From: Paramacrobiotus richtersi
Taxonomy: Eukaryota > Tardigrada > Eutardigrada > Parachela > Macrobiotidae
Assembly (NCBI GenBank): GCA_034698045.1
Contig: JAQGAU010000891.1
Coordinates: forward strand, 1 to 22,908
Direction: 5' to 3'
Length of the DNA stretch: 22,908 nt
The position numbers and the translations under genes were made by a program. Position 1 is the first letter of the stretch. Every line of letters starts with the position of its first letter. Shown here one piece after another: positions 1-9,669 of the stretch. The notes beneath the pieces are model-generated. The model was not told the origin of the DNA. It searched no databases and saw only the letters and a list, made by a program, of their open reading frames with translations.

Positions 1-74
1 CTGTCAACGCTCGGAATTATCACGTCCGGCGTTTATCGCAAGCGGAAAAGTCTCACGTTTATAATTGAGCAGGA

Positions 75-292
75 TTATTTGTAATTACTGCGACCGCGCA
101 AGGCATGTGATTTATAGCTGCCCTGAAACTCTAGAATGCCCAGAATGTGGCGATTTCGCTATTTTTCTTACAAAAGACGGACAGATTGAGCATAGAAAGC
201 TAAAGCTTCGTGAAGTCTTGGCTAACGCTATTTGCGCGATTTTTTGCTGGTGCACCTGCTTGTATTGGGATATCAATCACGACATAGACAGG
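75..292 (+). CDS. Possible cysteine-rich exon (zinc-ribbon-like), unknown gene
   Basis: This is an open stretch of about 72 codons lying between a possible 3' splice site (AG at 73-74) and a good 5' splice site (AG|GTAAAT at 292/293). The translation has two closely spaced cysteine pairs, CNYC and then CPETLECPEC followed by G, which resembles a small zinc ribbon. After this comes a lysine/arginine-rich stretch, and then a hydrophobic segment with Cys and Trp (AICAIFCWCTCLYW). There is no ATG at its head and a stop lies just upstream, so if it is real it is an internal exon of a gene entering from the left edge. Short cysteine-rich tracts follow at about 307-387 and 389-484 in different frames, and I could not link them by convincing splice sites. 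I do not recognise a family. Chance ORF is a real alternative. Confidence 0.25.
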
Positions 293-299
293 TAAATCC

Positions 300-2009
300 A
301 GTTTGCTGTGAATTCTGCCATGTCAATCGCTTGTTCCGATCAATAAAGCGTGCGACTCAACGTCCACCCATTCACCATCGCATTTAGATGCCCTTGTCCC
401 TGCTACGGCTGCTATTACCTGCTGTATCTCAGCTATCAGTATCTAGCGATAAAACGTGAAGGTTTTCAGCGTTTTGTCTGCTAGTGAAGGAGCAGCTAGA
501 TAAATCAGTTGTTTCCCATGATGCTGGGCGCTCAGTTGGACTCTGCAACCCTTGGATATACCGTGAAGCACTCTAGCACAGTGCCACAGCGGCAGTACCT
601 CTGAAACAGGCAAAAAGGGGTGTATAAGACCTTTAACCAGAGTACCTAAGCGACTGCGCTTGGCATATGGTAATCGGCGACTTGCAAACGATGTCGTTTT
701 AAACTATTTGTCATATATGTGCAAATACTTACCTGCTTCTTACGACATCTGACGATGTGACAAAATCAACAGGTGTCAGCAGCGCGATTCCCGACAAAGT
801 CAGTGTAAGGACGTCTCGCGTATTCCGGCAGTTGAACGTCAGATCCATTACTGCAAGTTCGCGTGCACTTCTCCTACACTTACTGTCTAGTATTTAACCA
901 CTTTGCAGTGGGCATAGGCGAAATACCCACGCGGCTTACTTCTGACTAAATTTACGAAGGACAAATCGCAATCAGCTCTCTGCTATCATGAAAGCATCAT
1001 GGTATCCCTCAGCCTTGGTTAGCGCAACCAGACTGCGCTCTTTTTGTTATGTGCCTGAATAAAATTGCTAAGGTTGACTCCACTTCTGTATCGCTAATCG
1101 TTAAGCAAAATGGTGCTGCGATTCCGCGGTCTACGACCCGAATCAGCACTCTACAAACAAACCATAAATGCTTGGCAGCGCGAATAACGATGCTTAAGAA
1201 ATGTGGAAGCACACCAGTCCCAGAGGTTCTCTCTGGTCGATCTCTGGCACTTTGCCCTCTGTATCACGTACCACGTTGACAGCAAGGATCTTTTCTTTTG
1301 GACAGCTGAGTAATGTGTAGGGCCTATATATAGGAGCATGACGCGAGTGCATGAATAACGGTGACAGATGAACGATAACTGTTCCGTTGCAGATGACAGT
1401 TTTATGATCTGCACATCCAAGTATGCAAAATCGTGATTGCCAGGCACAGTCGCTGTCTGCAAGCCATTCGAAAAAGGCCTGCTTACTTTACGCTTGGTGA
1501 TCCAATATTACGATGATTTATCGGTTATGGTGTGACTTCGCGTGCAATGATCAAACATAATCGACTTTCAGCGCTAAGAACAGGTCACTCTATGACGCAG
1601 ATAAGCGATCCCGGCTGTATGCCACTTTGATAGTACATTTGTGCATTTCTGCCACTGTATGTAAAGACCTCACGACAACCATCAGTTCAACAGTGCACAC
1701 GTTCCCGTCAACAATCGCTCTTCGACGTTATGGCTACATCCTATATCTGCGCGTCTTATGTGCATATCAAAGTGGACAGACAAGCCAGGCAGGACATTAT
1801 TTCGCGACATGGAATTGCCATAGGACAGCCCAATTAGTTGTACTATGCTAACAGTGTTACGACTACACTCATGCTGGCGGCAGATCGTTGCTTTTCTTAT
1901 TTAGGTAGAACCATAGAAGGCGCTACTCGTTGGTCTATTACAGAACGAGCGGCCGAATCGCCAAATGGTTAGACATGTTTTCTGAATTTTTGTTGTGCGA
2001 AATTTTGTT
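300..2009. other. No recognisable gene
   Basis: Apart from short cysteine-rich reading tracts at about 307-484, I see no domain, RNA gene or repeat here. The small open frames (about 60-105 codons) overlap on both strands and lack recognisable motifs. The last 150 bases, just left of the foldback element, do not read as the missing upstream part of the LINE found on the other side of it. Confidence 0.5.
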
Positions 2010-2015
2010 CACGGA
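2010..2015. repeat. Target-site duplication, left copy (CACGGA)
   Basis: The hexamer CACGGA immediately precedes the left terminus of the foldback element and recurs at 3535-3540 immediately after its right terminus. This marks the insertion point. A longer duplication is possible, because the next two bases are TG on the left and GG on the right. Confidence 0.7.
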
Positions 2016-2210
2016 TGTAACCGGCAATTATGTCCCCCCGGACATTATTGCCGGGTCCCCTTTGTAACCATCGCCAAATGTGTAACCCTTGCACAAGCTT
2101 GGTGAAACGAAGGACCTAGGAGGCCTGGACAAAAATCAGATCGATCCGAGGCCTGCCACCAAGCGCTACCACCGCCACCGATGTGACCACCGCCAAATTT
2201 CCCCGGAGGT

Positions 2211-2450
2211 GACATTATTGCCGGTATTACGGGGGACATTATTGCCGGTATTACGGGGGACATTACTGCCGGTACTGCGGGGGACATTATTGCCGATACT
2301 GCGGGGGACATTATTGCCGATACTGCGAGGGACACTATTGCCGGTATTAAGGGTGACATTATTGCCAGTTCTGCGGGGCACATAATCGCCTGTAGTAAGA
2401 GGGACATTATTGCCGGTAGTAAGGGGAATATTATTGACGATACTAAGGGG
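2211..2450. repeat. 24-bp minisatellite array, left arm (about 10 units)
   Basis: GACATT recurs at 2211, 2235 and 2259 and onward, giving a strict 24-base period. Units diverge mainly in the second half (TATTACGGG, TACTGCGGG, TAGTAAGAG variants). The unit head is the same sequence as the element's terminal palindrome, so the array appears to have grown from the element's own terminus. Confidence 0.9.
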
Positions 2451-2878
2451 TACGGGTTCGGGTAGTATAGGAAGGGGGACATTATGGTTTGCGTTATTAT
2501 GGGACATTGCGGCTTATGGTTTGGGTGGTGTTGGACTCGCTCATGAACATCCCAGCTGAACTGAGCTGGGCTTCTGGGCTGCTTGGTTGTCTGTAGGTTC
2601 TGGTTCGCATGCCGTTTTCGAACTGTCCGTTGATGATTGACTGGAACGGAAGACAGAAGGGCTCTCGGCTGGGATAGGGGCTCCGGCAGCGCACGGCTCC
2701 GTGTGTGTACCGGTTTCCTACCTTCCACCTTGAACCCCAAACACCCATGCAGCGATCGGTCTTGTAAGCCCTTAGGCCCGTGATTGGGACCTGGCTGCGG
2801 ACATATCCGGAGAAGCACTGACTGCGCAAGGGTCCTAGGTTCTGGATCCTCGACTGTGTGGCTCCGTTGGTGGCCTCG

Positions 2879-3350
2879 TAATAATGTCCCTGTAGTACTG
2901 GCAATAATATCCCCCGAAGTACCGGCAATAATGTCCCCCGAAGTACCGGCAATAATGTCCCCCGTCCGGCGGGCAATAATGTCCCCGTAGAACCGGCTAA
3001 AGTGTCTCCTGCAGCACTGGCAATAATGTCCCCCTTACGACCGGCAATAACGTCCCCCTTACTACCGGCAGTATCGGCCCCCGTAGTATCGGCAATAATG
3101 TCTACTTACTACCGGCAGTAATGTCCACCTTAGTGTCGGCACTAACGTCCCTTGTAGTATCTGCAATAATGTCCCACTTACCACCGGCAATAGCGTCCCC
3201 CGTAGTATCGGCAATAACGTCGCCCTTACTACCGGCAATGGTGTCCGCACCCGGACCGGCAATAATGTCCCCAGTAGTACCGGCAATAATGTCCCTCGCA
3301 GTAGCGGCAATAATGTCCCCGTTCTACCGGCAACAATGTCACCTCGGGGA
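2879..3350. repeat. 24-bp minisatellite array, right arm (about 19-20 units)
   Basis: This is the same 24-base unit as in the left arm but in reverse complement (CCGGCAATAATGTCCCC plus 7 bases). It is about twice as long, so the arms expanded or contracted independently after the inverted structure formed. Units vary at the linker and at single sites. Confidence 0.9.
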
Positions 3351-3534
3351 AAATTTGCCGGTGGTCACATCGGTGGCGGTGGTAGCGCTTGGTGGCAGGC
3401 CTCGGATCGATCTGATTTTTGTCCAGGCCTCCTAGGTCCTTTGTTTCACCAAGCTTGTGCAGGGGTTACACATTTGGCGATGGTTACAAAAGGGACCCGG
3501 CAATAATGTCCGGGGGACATAATGGCCGGTTACA

Positions 3535-3540
3535 CACGGA
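3535..3540. repeat. Target-site duplication, right copy (CACGGA)
   Basis: This is the second copy of the hexamer found at 2010-2015, directly outside the right terminus of the foldback element. Confidence 0.7.
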
Positions 3541-4900
3541 GGAACAGACGAACTGCATATGGACAATCTCGCCTCGTTTCATGACGTTTACCCGGATGTC
3601 CAGATAGTTGACCCACATCACCTGGTCCTGCTGGGTTCACCGTTGCTACTTGGCGGAATTGTGCGATCCATAGAGGGGAAGCAGCTTGCTTTGTAGACCA
3701 TGACCAATCGCTTGGATATGTTACCAGCGCACCAGTCACTGTTCCTGCTGAAGAATTGTTTAGCAATCCCAAAGCTGTTATACCTTCTGAGAACTGCAGA
3801 ATGCTGGAAATACACAGGTGAACTTGAGCAGTTTGACCAGCTGATCCGAAGTAAAGCAGAATTCATCACAAACGTCAAAATGACCAATCTCGTTTGGAGA
3901 CAAGCGTCACTACACCTAAAATTTGGTGGACTGGGGCTAACCTGTGCTACTGACATAGCATTGCCAGCATATATCGCGTCCCTGGCTGCAGCAGCCGAAC
4001 ACGTCCAGGCCATTATTGTCGACATAGCTGCGGCTGAATTGGGAGCGAGTGAGATTGTTGATTGGGCTACCCGAACTGGCTTGGAGCCTCCGGCGATAGA
4101 ACATCACAGATTCCAATCCGTTTGGACAAATGCGCAGTATACCAGATCCCTGACTATCATGGTGGAAACCGCCGACGTGATTACCTCTTCTCGTTTGTTG
4201 GCGGCGTCCTCATCTAAGTCTCGTGCCTGGTTATCAGCGCTGCCCGTTACCACCTTTGGCAACCTCCTGGAGGACTCCCACCTGCAAATCGCGGTCATCA
4301 TCCGCCTTGGCGCGGACATTTGTAAGGGGCACCGATGTATCTGCGGAAAGCAAGTGGACGTGTTTGGACATCACGGACTAAGCTGTAAACGGAGTAAGGG
4401 TCGTCATCCGAGGCATTCAGCTCTAAATGACGTTGTTCGCCGTTCTCTCATCTCGGCTAATTTACCAGCTATACGGGAACCACCGGGTCTGGACAGAGGC
4501 GATGGAAAAAGACCGGATGGCATGACCTTGATGCCGTGAAGATCCGGCATGCCACTCGTTTGGGATGTTACAGTAGCCGACACCTTTGCAAACACCTACA
4601 TCGCCCGGGCCACTTCCAAATGCGGGGCAGCCGCCGACCTTCGAGAGCGAGAAAATGAAAACCGCTACAGTGCCCAAATGAATCGCTATATTGTTCAGCC
4701 TATTGCTTTTGATACGATGGGAAGCTGGGGCACGCAGGCCAAGGCTTTTTTGAAAGATTTGGGCGCAGAATTGCGAGAATAACGGAAATCCCAGGACCAC
4801 AGAATTCTTACGCAACGGATCAGCGTGGGAATTCAACGAGCAAATGCTATTTGTTTTTTGAGGACTGTTAGCTTAACTAAGGAGATGGAAGATGTGTTTT
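3541..4900 (+). pseudogene. LINE (non-LTR retrotransposon) 3' half: end of reverse transcriptase, CCHC knuckle and restriction-like endonuclease; decayed
   Basis: The frame reads from about 3541 as the tail of a non-LTR reverse transcriptase, with LLGSPL, then LPAHQSLFLLKNCLAIPKL, then LRTAECW. A stop (TAG, 3694-3696) splits this part, and the longest open piece is 3700-4539. At 4336-4386 lies a C-x-C-x8-H-x4-C knuckle (CICG...HHGLSC) followed by a basic GRHPRH stretch. Next comes DGKRPDG (about 4501-4521) and a later Asp (WDVT, 4564), matching the R/K-PD...D arrangement of the restriction-like endonuclease in R2-type LINEs. A stop at 4537-4539 (TGA, in the place of an expected Trp) splits this domain, although the frame continues in phase to 4782. 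A last conserved tract (QRISVGIQRANAICFL) follows after small frame changes. Upstream RT motifs are missing. The copy is inactive. It belongs to a widespread invertebrate RLE-type LINE group, but I cannot assign the clade. Confidence 0.8.
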
Positions 4901-4979
4901 TGGTCTTCAGTGTTTAACTATTGTAGACTTGTAGTACAGAATATATCATCAGCAGTGATGCAACAGTCCTGGAACAAAA

Positions 4980-4985
4980 AATAAA
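4980..4985 (+). promoter_or_regulatory. Possible polyadenylation signal at the LINE 3' end
   Basis: AATAAA lies in an A-rich tract about 130 bases after the last recognisable LINE coding sequence. It is a plausible 3' processing signal or the remnant of the LINE tail. No clear target duplication was found. Confidence 0.3.
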
Positions 4986-4989
4986 GTGT

Positions 4990-6120
4990 TATTTGTTGTT
5001 TTCTGAATAATTCGCCTTGGCGTATAACGATGTAAGGCTTTATAGCTGACGTGTTTCAATTAGAATCTGACCTGATATAGGCATTTCGTCTGTTTACTCT
5101 GCCCCGGAATGTTTTGACTGGGATAGACGATTGTATAATTTTCAACCATAGCGCAGCACACGGTTGAATACTTTATGATTCATGTCAGAACATAATAATA
5201 TGTTTCCACTGCCAAGCAGTTATTCGACTTCGAGTTGGCGAAATCACATGTTGCTACTTGCGAAGTATTAATTCTCCTCAAAAGGGCCTAGCAGTAACGG
5301 ATTTTAGAGAGAATGGGATTTACTATACGTATACGAACGTTAGCACGCAATAGATGCATCTCAGAGTACTCTAGACTGAATACTTTTAACATGATTCTTA
5401 TCTCTGTGAACTGTTCAGTGATTAGTTACGGCATAGCTGCCTTCATTCTGCCCAGACTTCACGCCAATTCCGAAAGTACGCACATCTTGAGCGGAGCATT
5501 ACTAGCGTCTGCATTGCGCCATTTTACTTTGGCAGGACTGGACTCACAATAATATGAAGAAGTACACATAAGCACGCATCACGCAGCTCAAACAAACGTG
5601 TACGTAAGTTCAATATAGCGCAAGTTGGAAACACACCTTATTGTTTGTATGGTCGGATTACTACCTGAACGTTTTACTGCCAACAAACCCGGAAATCACC
5701 TATATGTTTTATTCAGTAACTCGCCGCATCAAAGTCACAACTCACACAACGCACTTTCTCGCACTGCAGCACTGACACACTTAAAGACTGAATCTTCTTC
5801 GGCGGAAGCCGACTGCTTCCGCTGGAGAAAATCCCAAAATAACCACAACGCCACGACGACGGCCATGCTGTAAGTTTGTACGAGATCATACAGACATGAA
5901 GCCGGCACAGTTTTCTGACACGTTAACCCTGTGAAGTTGCTGCAAAGCAGCTTGACAATACCCTCCTTTCCAGAAAATACCGTTCTCGGGCTTACATCAT
6001 ATTATAGTAAGATTAAGATTGATTAAAAACAGAATGCTTGACAGTAAAATACTGATACACGCTTACAGTTCAACACAAAACCCTGCGGAAAACATTCGCA
6101 CACTACACACACACAGTTTC
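4990..6120. other. No recognisable gene
   Basis: AT-leaning sequence with only short open frames (5313-5552 and 5625-5873 on the plus strand are the longest). These carry no domain, are not framed by convincing splice sites and have no matching partner exons. I see no RNA gene or terminal repeats. Confidence 0.5.
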
Positions 6121-6126
6121 CACAGG

Positions 6127-6575
6127 TCATTCCGCGGGTCTGGCATCCGGTGTTCGCGTCCGAATCTTAGGCAGATCCACATTCGCGTGGGTGACTTCGA
6201 TGTCCGGGTCGAATGTAAGGCTGGCTACGTCGCGCCTGGTTGGCCGCATCTCCGTTGCTGGCACTTGGCGGGGGCGCATACTGCGGTTCCGAATGTCTAT
6301 TGGCAAACTGAAAAATCAGTTGTGGTTGTAGGATGTCGATAAGAATATGGTGGATAAAGGCGTGGGAGTGGACTGTTCTTGATCCTTGCTGGTAAACCCC
6401 ACTGATGGCATTGCCATGCATCCGGGTTGGATCCGTATAAGAGGTGGACGTTTAGATTGCGCTTGTTATATTGGATTTCCAGATCGTCATTTCGGATTTT
6501 TTGGACGTATTCGATGGTTTCCCAGTCGTGCTCGTTCGTCCTAATGATCGGACCAGATGCCATCTCGACCGGCAT
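6127..6575 (-). CDS. Unrecognised minus-strand coding tract in two frames
   Basis: An ATG at 6575 opens a 92-codon frame ending at 6297 (MPVEMASGPIIRTNEHDWETIEY...). Its first 65 or so residues look protein-like. From about 6305 the adjacent frame stays open to 6127, with balanced composition (RRDVASLTFDPDIEVTHANVDLPKIRTRTPD). A TTTTTCAG lies at the junction and could be a 3' splice site, but I found no 5' splice site that keeps phase, so either an unusual intron or a frameshift separates them. I recognise no domain. The same strand carries the zinc-finger gene at 8459-7461 and a lysine-rich tract at 7368-6835, so these may be parts of one gene or element. Confidence 0.35.
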
Positions 6576-6834
6576 GACTAAGTGAAAAAGATGGATAAAG
6601 ATTATATATTAATGTTAAATATTAATTGTGTGTCAGTATAGGCGACCGACAACACAAGACAAGACAAAAAAATTTTTGGTTTAAGATAAATAGTCGCATG
6701 CTTGCAGCGGTATAAGTGGTGAATCGTCATCATGTCACGGTGCATTTTCGGTGGTGGGAGCATGACCTAATTGGAAGTTAATTCCATCTTCGTGACAAGG
6801 GCATAACTGCTACAAGTCAAAATTTCAGGAGGTT

Positions 6835-7368
6835 TCACCGAATATTCACTTTGAGGCTTATGGTGACTCGTTTGCATAGTTGTTTCACAACCATAGGTTT
6901 GAAGTCCTTGTGACGGAGTGTCCCTGTACTAGTAGTGGACAACGGAACTTCCGGATATTCCGGTGAAGGGCTTCTTCCTCTCGTTTTCGACAAAACTGGT
7001 TTATCGGATGGTTTTGGTTTACATTGATCTGGTAGCGGTTTGATCGCAACTGGAAAATCCTACCATGTTATCATGGGTTTGGATTCCTTCAATTGTTTCG
7101 TCGACCTGGATGCCTTCGGTTTTGTGGGCAATGTGGCGGCCTTCAAATTTGACTGTGATTTAGACTTAACGGTGTATCGCCACGCCTTTTTTGGAACTTT
7201 GCGTTACGGTTTACGTTTTGGTAGCTTAGGTCTGTCGGATTTGCATGCTTGAGCATGCTTGAGCACCGTGGGCATGTATCCACATATCTGGCACTGCCAA
7301 TGATTGTAGAATGCCATTGTTACTGGCGGAAAATGGTCTCGAATATTCACTCGTGGTACTAAAAACAT
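6835..7368 (-). pseudogene. Lysine/proline-rich coding tract with one CCHC-type finger, interrupted
   Basis: From an ATG at 7368, one frame runs to a TGA at 6835-6837 and keeps protein-like composition throughout, but two in-frame stops interrupt it. Near the start is HWQCQICGYMPTVLKHAQAC, a C-x2-C-x8-H-x3-C zinc-binding pattern. The remainder is highly basic and proline-rich (KLPKRKP, KSKSQSNLK, LPTKPKASRSTK, RGRSPSPEYPEVP), typical of a disordered nucleic-acid-binding tail. A TTTTTAG within the first codons could be a splice acceptor, in which case this is an exon downstream of the zinc-finger gene. I do not recognise the family. A decayed gene or the coding region of an unfamiliar element are both possible. 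Confidence 0.4.
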
Positions 7369-7460
7369 GATCCTTGTGGATTCTGATTCGAGAACACTGA
7401 CAATGCTCAATTCGGCTTACTGTACACAACGTTCCGGTAAATATCAGGATATATTGCAGA

Positions 7461-8459
7461 CTAAGACTGTTGGGCAATTGAGTCTTTTATTGAACGTGTG
7501 TAGCGGTGTTCCATAAAATTGTCACACGCTGCACCGTAGTCTTTAACTGCTTGCCAGAAGGAACTGTCAGAGTTTTTGGTGGTTTTCGCAGTATAAAAGA
7601 ATCCTGCTCCTGGGTATACAATGTGGAACCGTATTTCGTGTAGTGCTGGAAGTTGTTGGATCCAGTACCAAAAAGGAACGTGGCTCTCCTGACCAAAAAT
7701 TGACATTAGGTCATCCGGAACAGTTCGAATCCACTGAGCACCTTTGTTGGCTCGGGAACCGTCCACAATAACGTAGTGATATTGGTTGCACGTTTTCGGA
7801 GTATTGGGTCCGTTTAATAAGTGTCCTTTGGCTTGTTCCTTTAAACAGACCGGACACGGTTTAGTAGCTAATGTATGGGGATGCTTGGCTTCAAAATTTC
7901 TTACAAATTGCGACCAAAGAGGGCAACGGAAGGAACAACGTTGACACGCAATGAGGTTCCTGATGTCACTATTCTCGTGATCGTCCACTCTGACGTAAAG
8001 CTTTCCGCTGTACGGGCAAAGTCGTTTTGGCTTCGCAGTTCTGAAAATTGTCTGTTGGTTGAATGATAATTAAGATAAGAATAGTCAGCCAACAATACGT
8101 TGCTCAGAAAAAGTGAGCCAATTGTTGCAAGGTTAAGATAAAATCAGGCGATCGGTTTGCAACATTCTTACGACATGTGCCTTGAAAACGTGACGTTTCA
8201 TGGTTGCTGCAGAATTACGAGACAATGGTTCGAGACAAACTTCACACAATGGTGGATCTTTCTTATAGGCTTTAAGACTAGACTGTCGCTCATTGTGCTG
8301 CTTTAAACGTGATTTCAAAATAATACAGTAGCATAATTCAGATACTGTATGACGGTAAGCCAGAGCCTCGTACTTGTTTAATAAATGAAACCGTAGTCCT
8401 TTAACGGAATAACACGCTATAGGATAAAACGAACAATGATACAGCTTATCTCCCCTCAT
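7461..8459 (-). CDS. Two-exon zinc-finger protein, family not recognised
   Basis: Exon 1 runs 8459-8172 (ATG at 8459) and exon 2 runs 8051-7461. The intron of 120 bases has GTAAGA at its 5' end and CAACAG at its 3' end, and phase 0 is kept. The product is about 292 residues. Residues 72-95 are a clear C2H2 finger, CEVC-x14-H-x4-H. Less regular Cys/His clusters lie at 9-37 and 43-55. Residues 132-153 (CQRCSFRC...FVRNFEAKH) look like another finger whose first His is Asn148. CPVC follows at 162-165. The C-terminal half (IRTVPDDLMSIFGQESHVPFWYWIQQLP...) has aromatic residues and looks globular, but I do not know it. A DNA- or RNA-binding role is inferred from the fingers only. The coding frame is intact under this model. 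It could be a host gene or the product of an unfamiliar mobile element. Confidence 0.55.
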
Positions 8460-8699
8460 ATTGAAATAAAAGAGAGTTATCCATCAAAAGTTGATCGTAG
8501 TACTTAGGTAAAGCGAACCATCAGATGCACTGTTCTTAAGTTCCAGGCACGATTAGAGTATGATGTCCGTCCACGAGTTCGAGTCACTGGGTTGAATAGT
8601 CCTGGTACGCTTAAAGGGTTTAGGCTGCCCAAGTGAAATAAAATTTGTCTGTTATCGCCCGCATAACAGCGAATAAGTCTTGTCCCGTAGTAGACTAAT

Positions 8700-9060
8700 T
8701 TCTTGGCTACGTTCTGCATTCTAAACGCATATATACCAGGAGCTTCAAGCGCGCTTTTTCAACCTGACGAAAGACTGGGCCCAAGCCGTCGAGGTTGGCG
8801 TCGGTTTCTAGCACTAACAGGCACTCGTGATTGTAGTGTGTGAGAATCGGGGCTTGAATAAGAGCCTTCTTCAGGGAGTAAAGGCATCGTCCGCAGCCAG
8901 GGACCACTCAAGAGGTACGGCCAACGAAGTAAAGTAAGCAAGCGCAGTGGCGCTGCTAGTCTGCTAAAGTTTCAGCAAATATTTCATGTAGTGGCCTGCT
9001 ATCCCGGAGGAAGTTCTGATCACGCGTGCGGTTGGTGGTTTGGTTTTGTCCTAGACCAAC
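8700..9060 (-). mobile_element. Ty3/gypsy LTR-retrotransposon fossil: end of reverse transcriptase and start of RNase H
   Basis: The minus strand carries the familiar connection between RT and RNase H: a SLKKALIQAPILTHYN segment, then LVLETDANLDGLG, as in the LKxALxxAPxL...xxTDASxxGxGAVL block of gypsy pol. A weaker upstream match (LRDSRPLHEIF, near 9000) fits the preceding region of the same family. It is a broken, short remnant with several breaks and no recognisable ends, and is clearly old. It runs opposite to the integrase fossil around the Harbinger element, so the two are probably different insertions. Confidence 0.65.
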
Positions 9061-9661
9061 GAGGTGTGATAGCAATACTATAAAAGCCATACCGCCAATT
9101 TTCTGTGGCAGACTGAGAAAATACCCAGAATGTTGTCTCACTAAGCGACTTTTGGCCACAGTAGTAAATTCCGTGCATGATATAAACACCAGTGGCCACA
9201 TACCCATAACACAGCCCTTACAGCCTTGCCCTCATCCGGATTGTAGTCGAAGAAATGATACGGAACGGCGTAATTTCTTGGTCAGACAGTAATTGGGAAT
9301 TAGCAATTACACCGGTGACAAAGCCGGAATCAAGTGTATGTCTTTCTGCCTGGGTGTCTGGTTAATGAGAATTTGGAAATTGTTGATAAATAAGCTGACC
9401 GATGTGTCGAGTGTATCTGTAACAATCTAATTTATGCAAATTCTTGGTTTGGGTGCAAATTCTCACGAAAACACCTGATTCATCGCTCCAGCAAATACAG
9501 CTTCTTTTCATCCATCCCGGATTGAACATGTGGTGAGTGATGCACGCCGTGGATATCTTGGATGAGTCGTTTGGATATTAAAGACGTCTCGTGAAAACTA
9601 GAAAAAAGCATAGGATTATATTGCATTCCTTGTTGATCTCGTCCTGTGCTGAATGCTGAAA

Positions 9662-9669
9662 CATGCCTC
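9662..9669. repeat. 8-bp target-site duplication, left copy
   Basis: CATGCCTC abuts the left inverted repeat. The partner at 10361-10368 is CATGCATC, and the empty-site sequence elsewhere in the window is also CATGCATC, so the left copy carries the substitution. Confidence 0.75.

Larger units (their letters stand above)
2016..3534. mobile_element. Foldback DNA transposon with 24-bp tandem repeats in both arms, non-autonomous
   Basis: The two ends are long inverted repeats. The left end begins TGTAACCGGC and the right end finishes GCCGGTTACA. Over about 200 bases the arms match as reverse complements, sharing blocks such as TTGTAACCATCGCC, CACAAGCTTGGTGAAAC and GGACCTAGGAGGCCTGGAC. Inside each arm is an array of a 24-bp unit of the form GGACATTATTGCCGG plus 9 bases: about ten units at 2211-2450, and about twice as many, in opposite orientation, at 2879-3350. 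A unique core of about 380 bases (2500-2880) shows no transposase. Because 24 is a multiple of 3, the arrays produce long spurious open frames. A 6-bp duplication flanks the element, so it is an inserted non-autonomous foldback element. The superfamily is not determined. The right flank is LINE sequence, so it probably landed in or at the edge of that LINE. Confidence 0.88.

Noticed and set aside
2211-3350. CRISPR-like regular repeats
   Set aside because: Units are directly tandem with no spacers and sit in inverted arms of an insertion in a eukaryotic context.
2045-3435. Several long open frames on both strands in the minisatellite arms, with repeats such as LPVLRGTL
   Set aside because: The repeat period is 24 bases, a multiple of 3, so any frame without a stop in one unit stays open. 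The peptides are only the repeat translated.
5313-5873. Two plus-strand frames of about 80 codons
   Set aside because: They show no motifs, no splice logic and no partner exons. They are expected by chance in sequence of this composition.
6835-7368. Reassigned stop codons (TAA/TAG read as Gln) to explain the open frame through two stops
   Set aside because: The Harbinger transposase and the zinc-finger gene end properly at TAG, and other stops behave normally. Decay is simpler.
8560-8600. tRNA B-box-like GAGTTCGAGTCAC
   Set aside because: No matching A box, acceptor stem or cloverleaf could be drawn around it.
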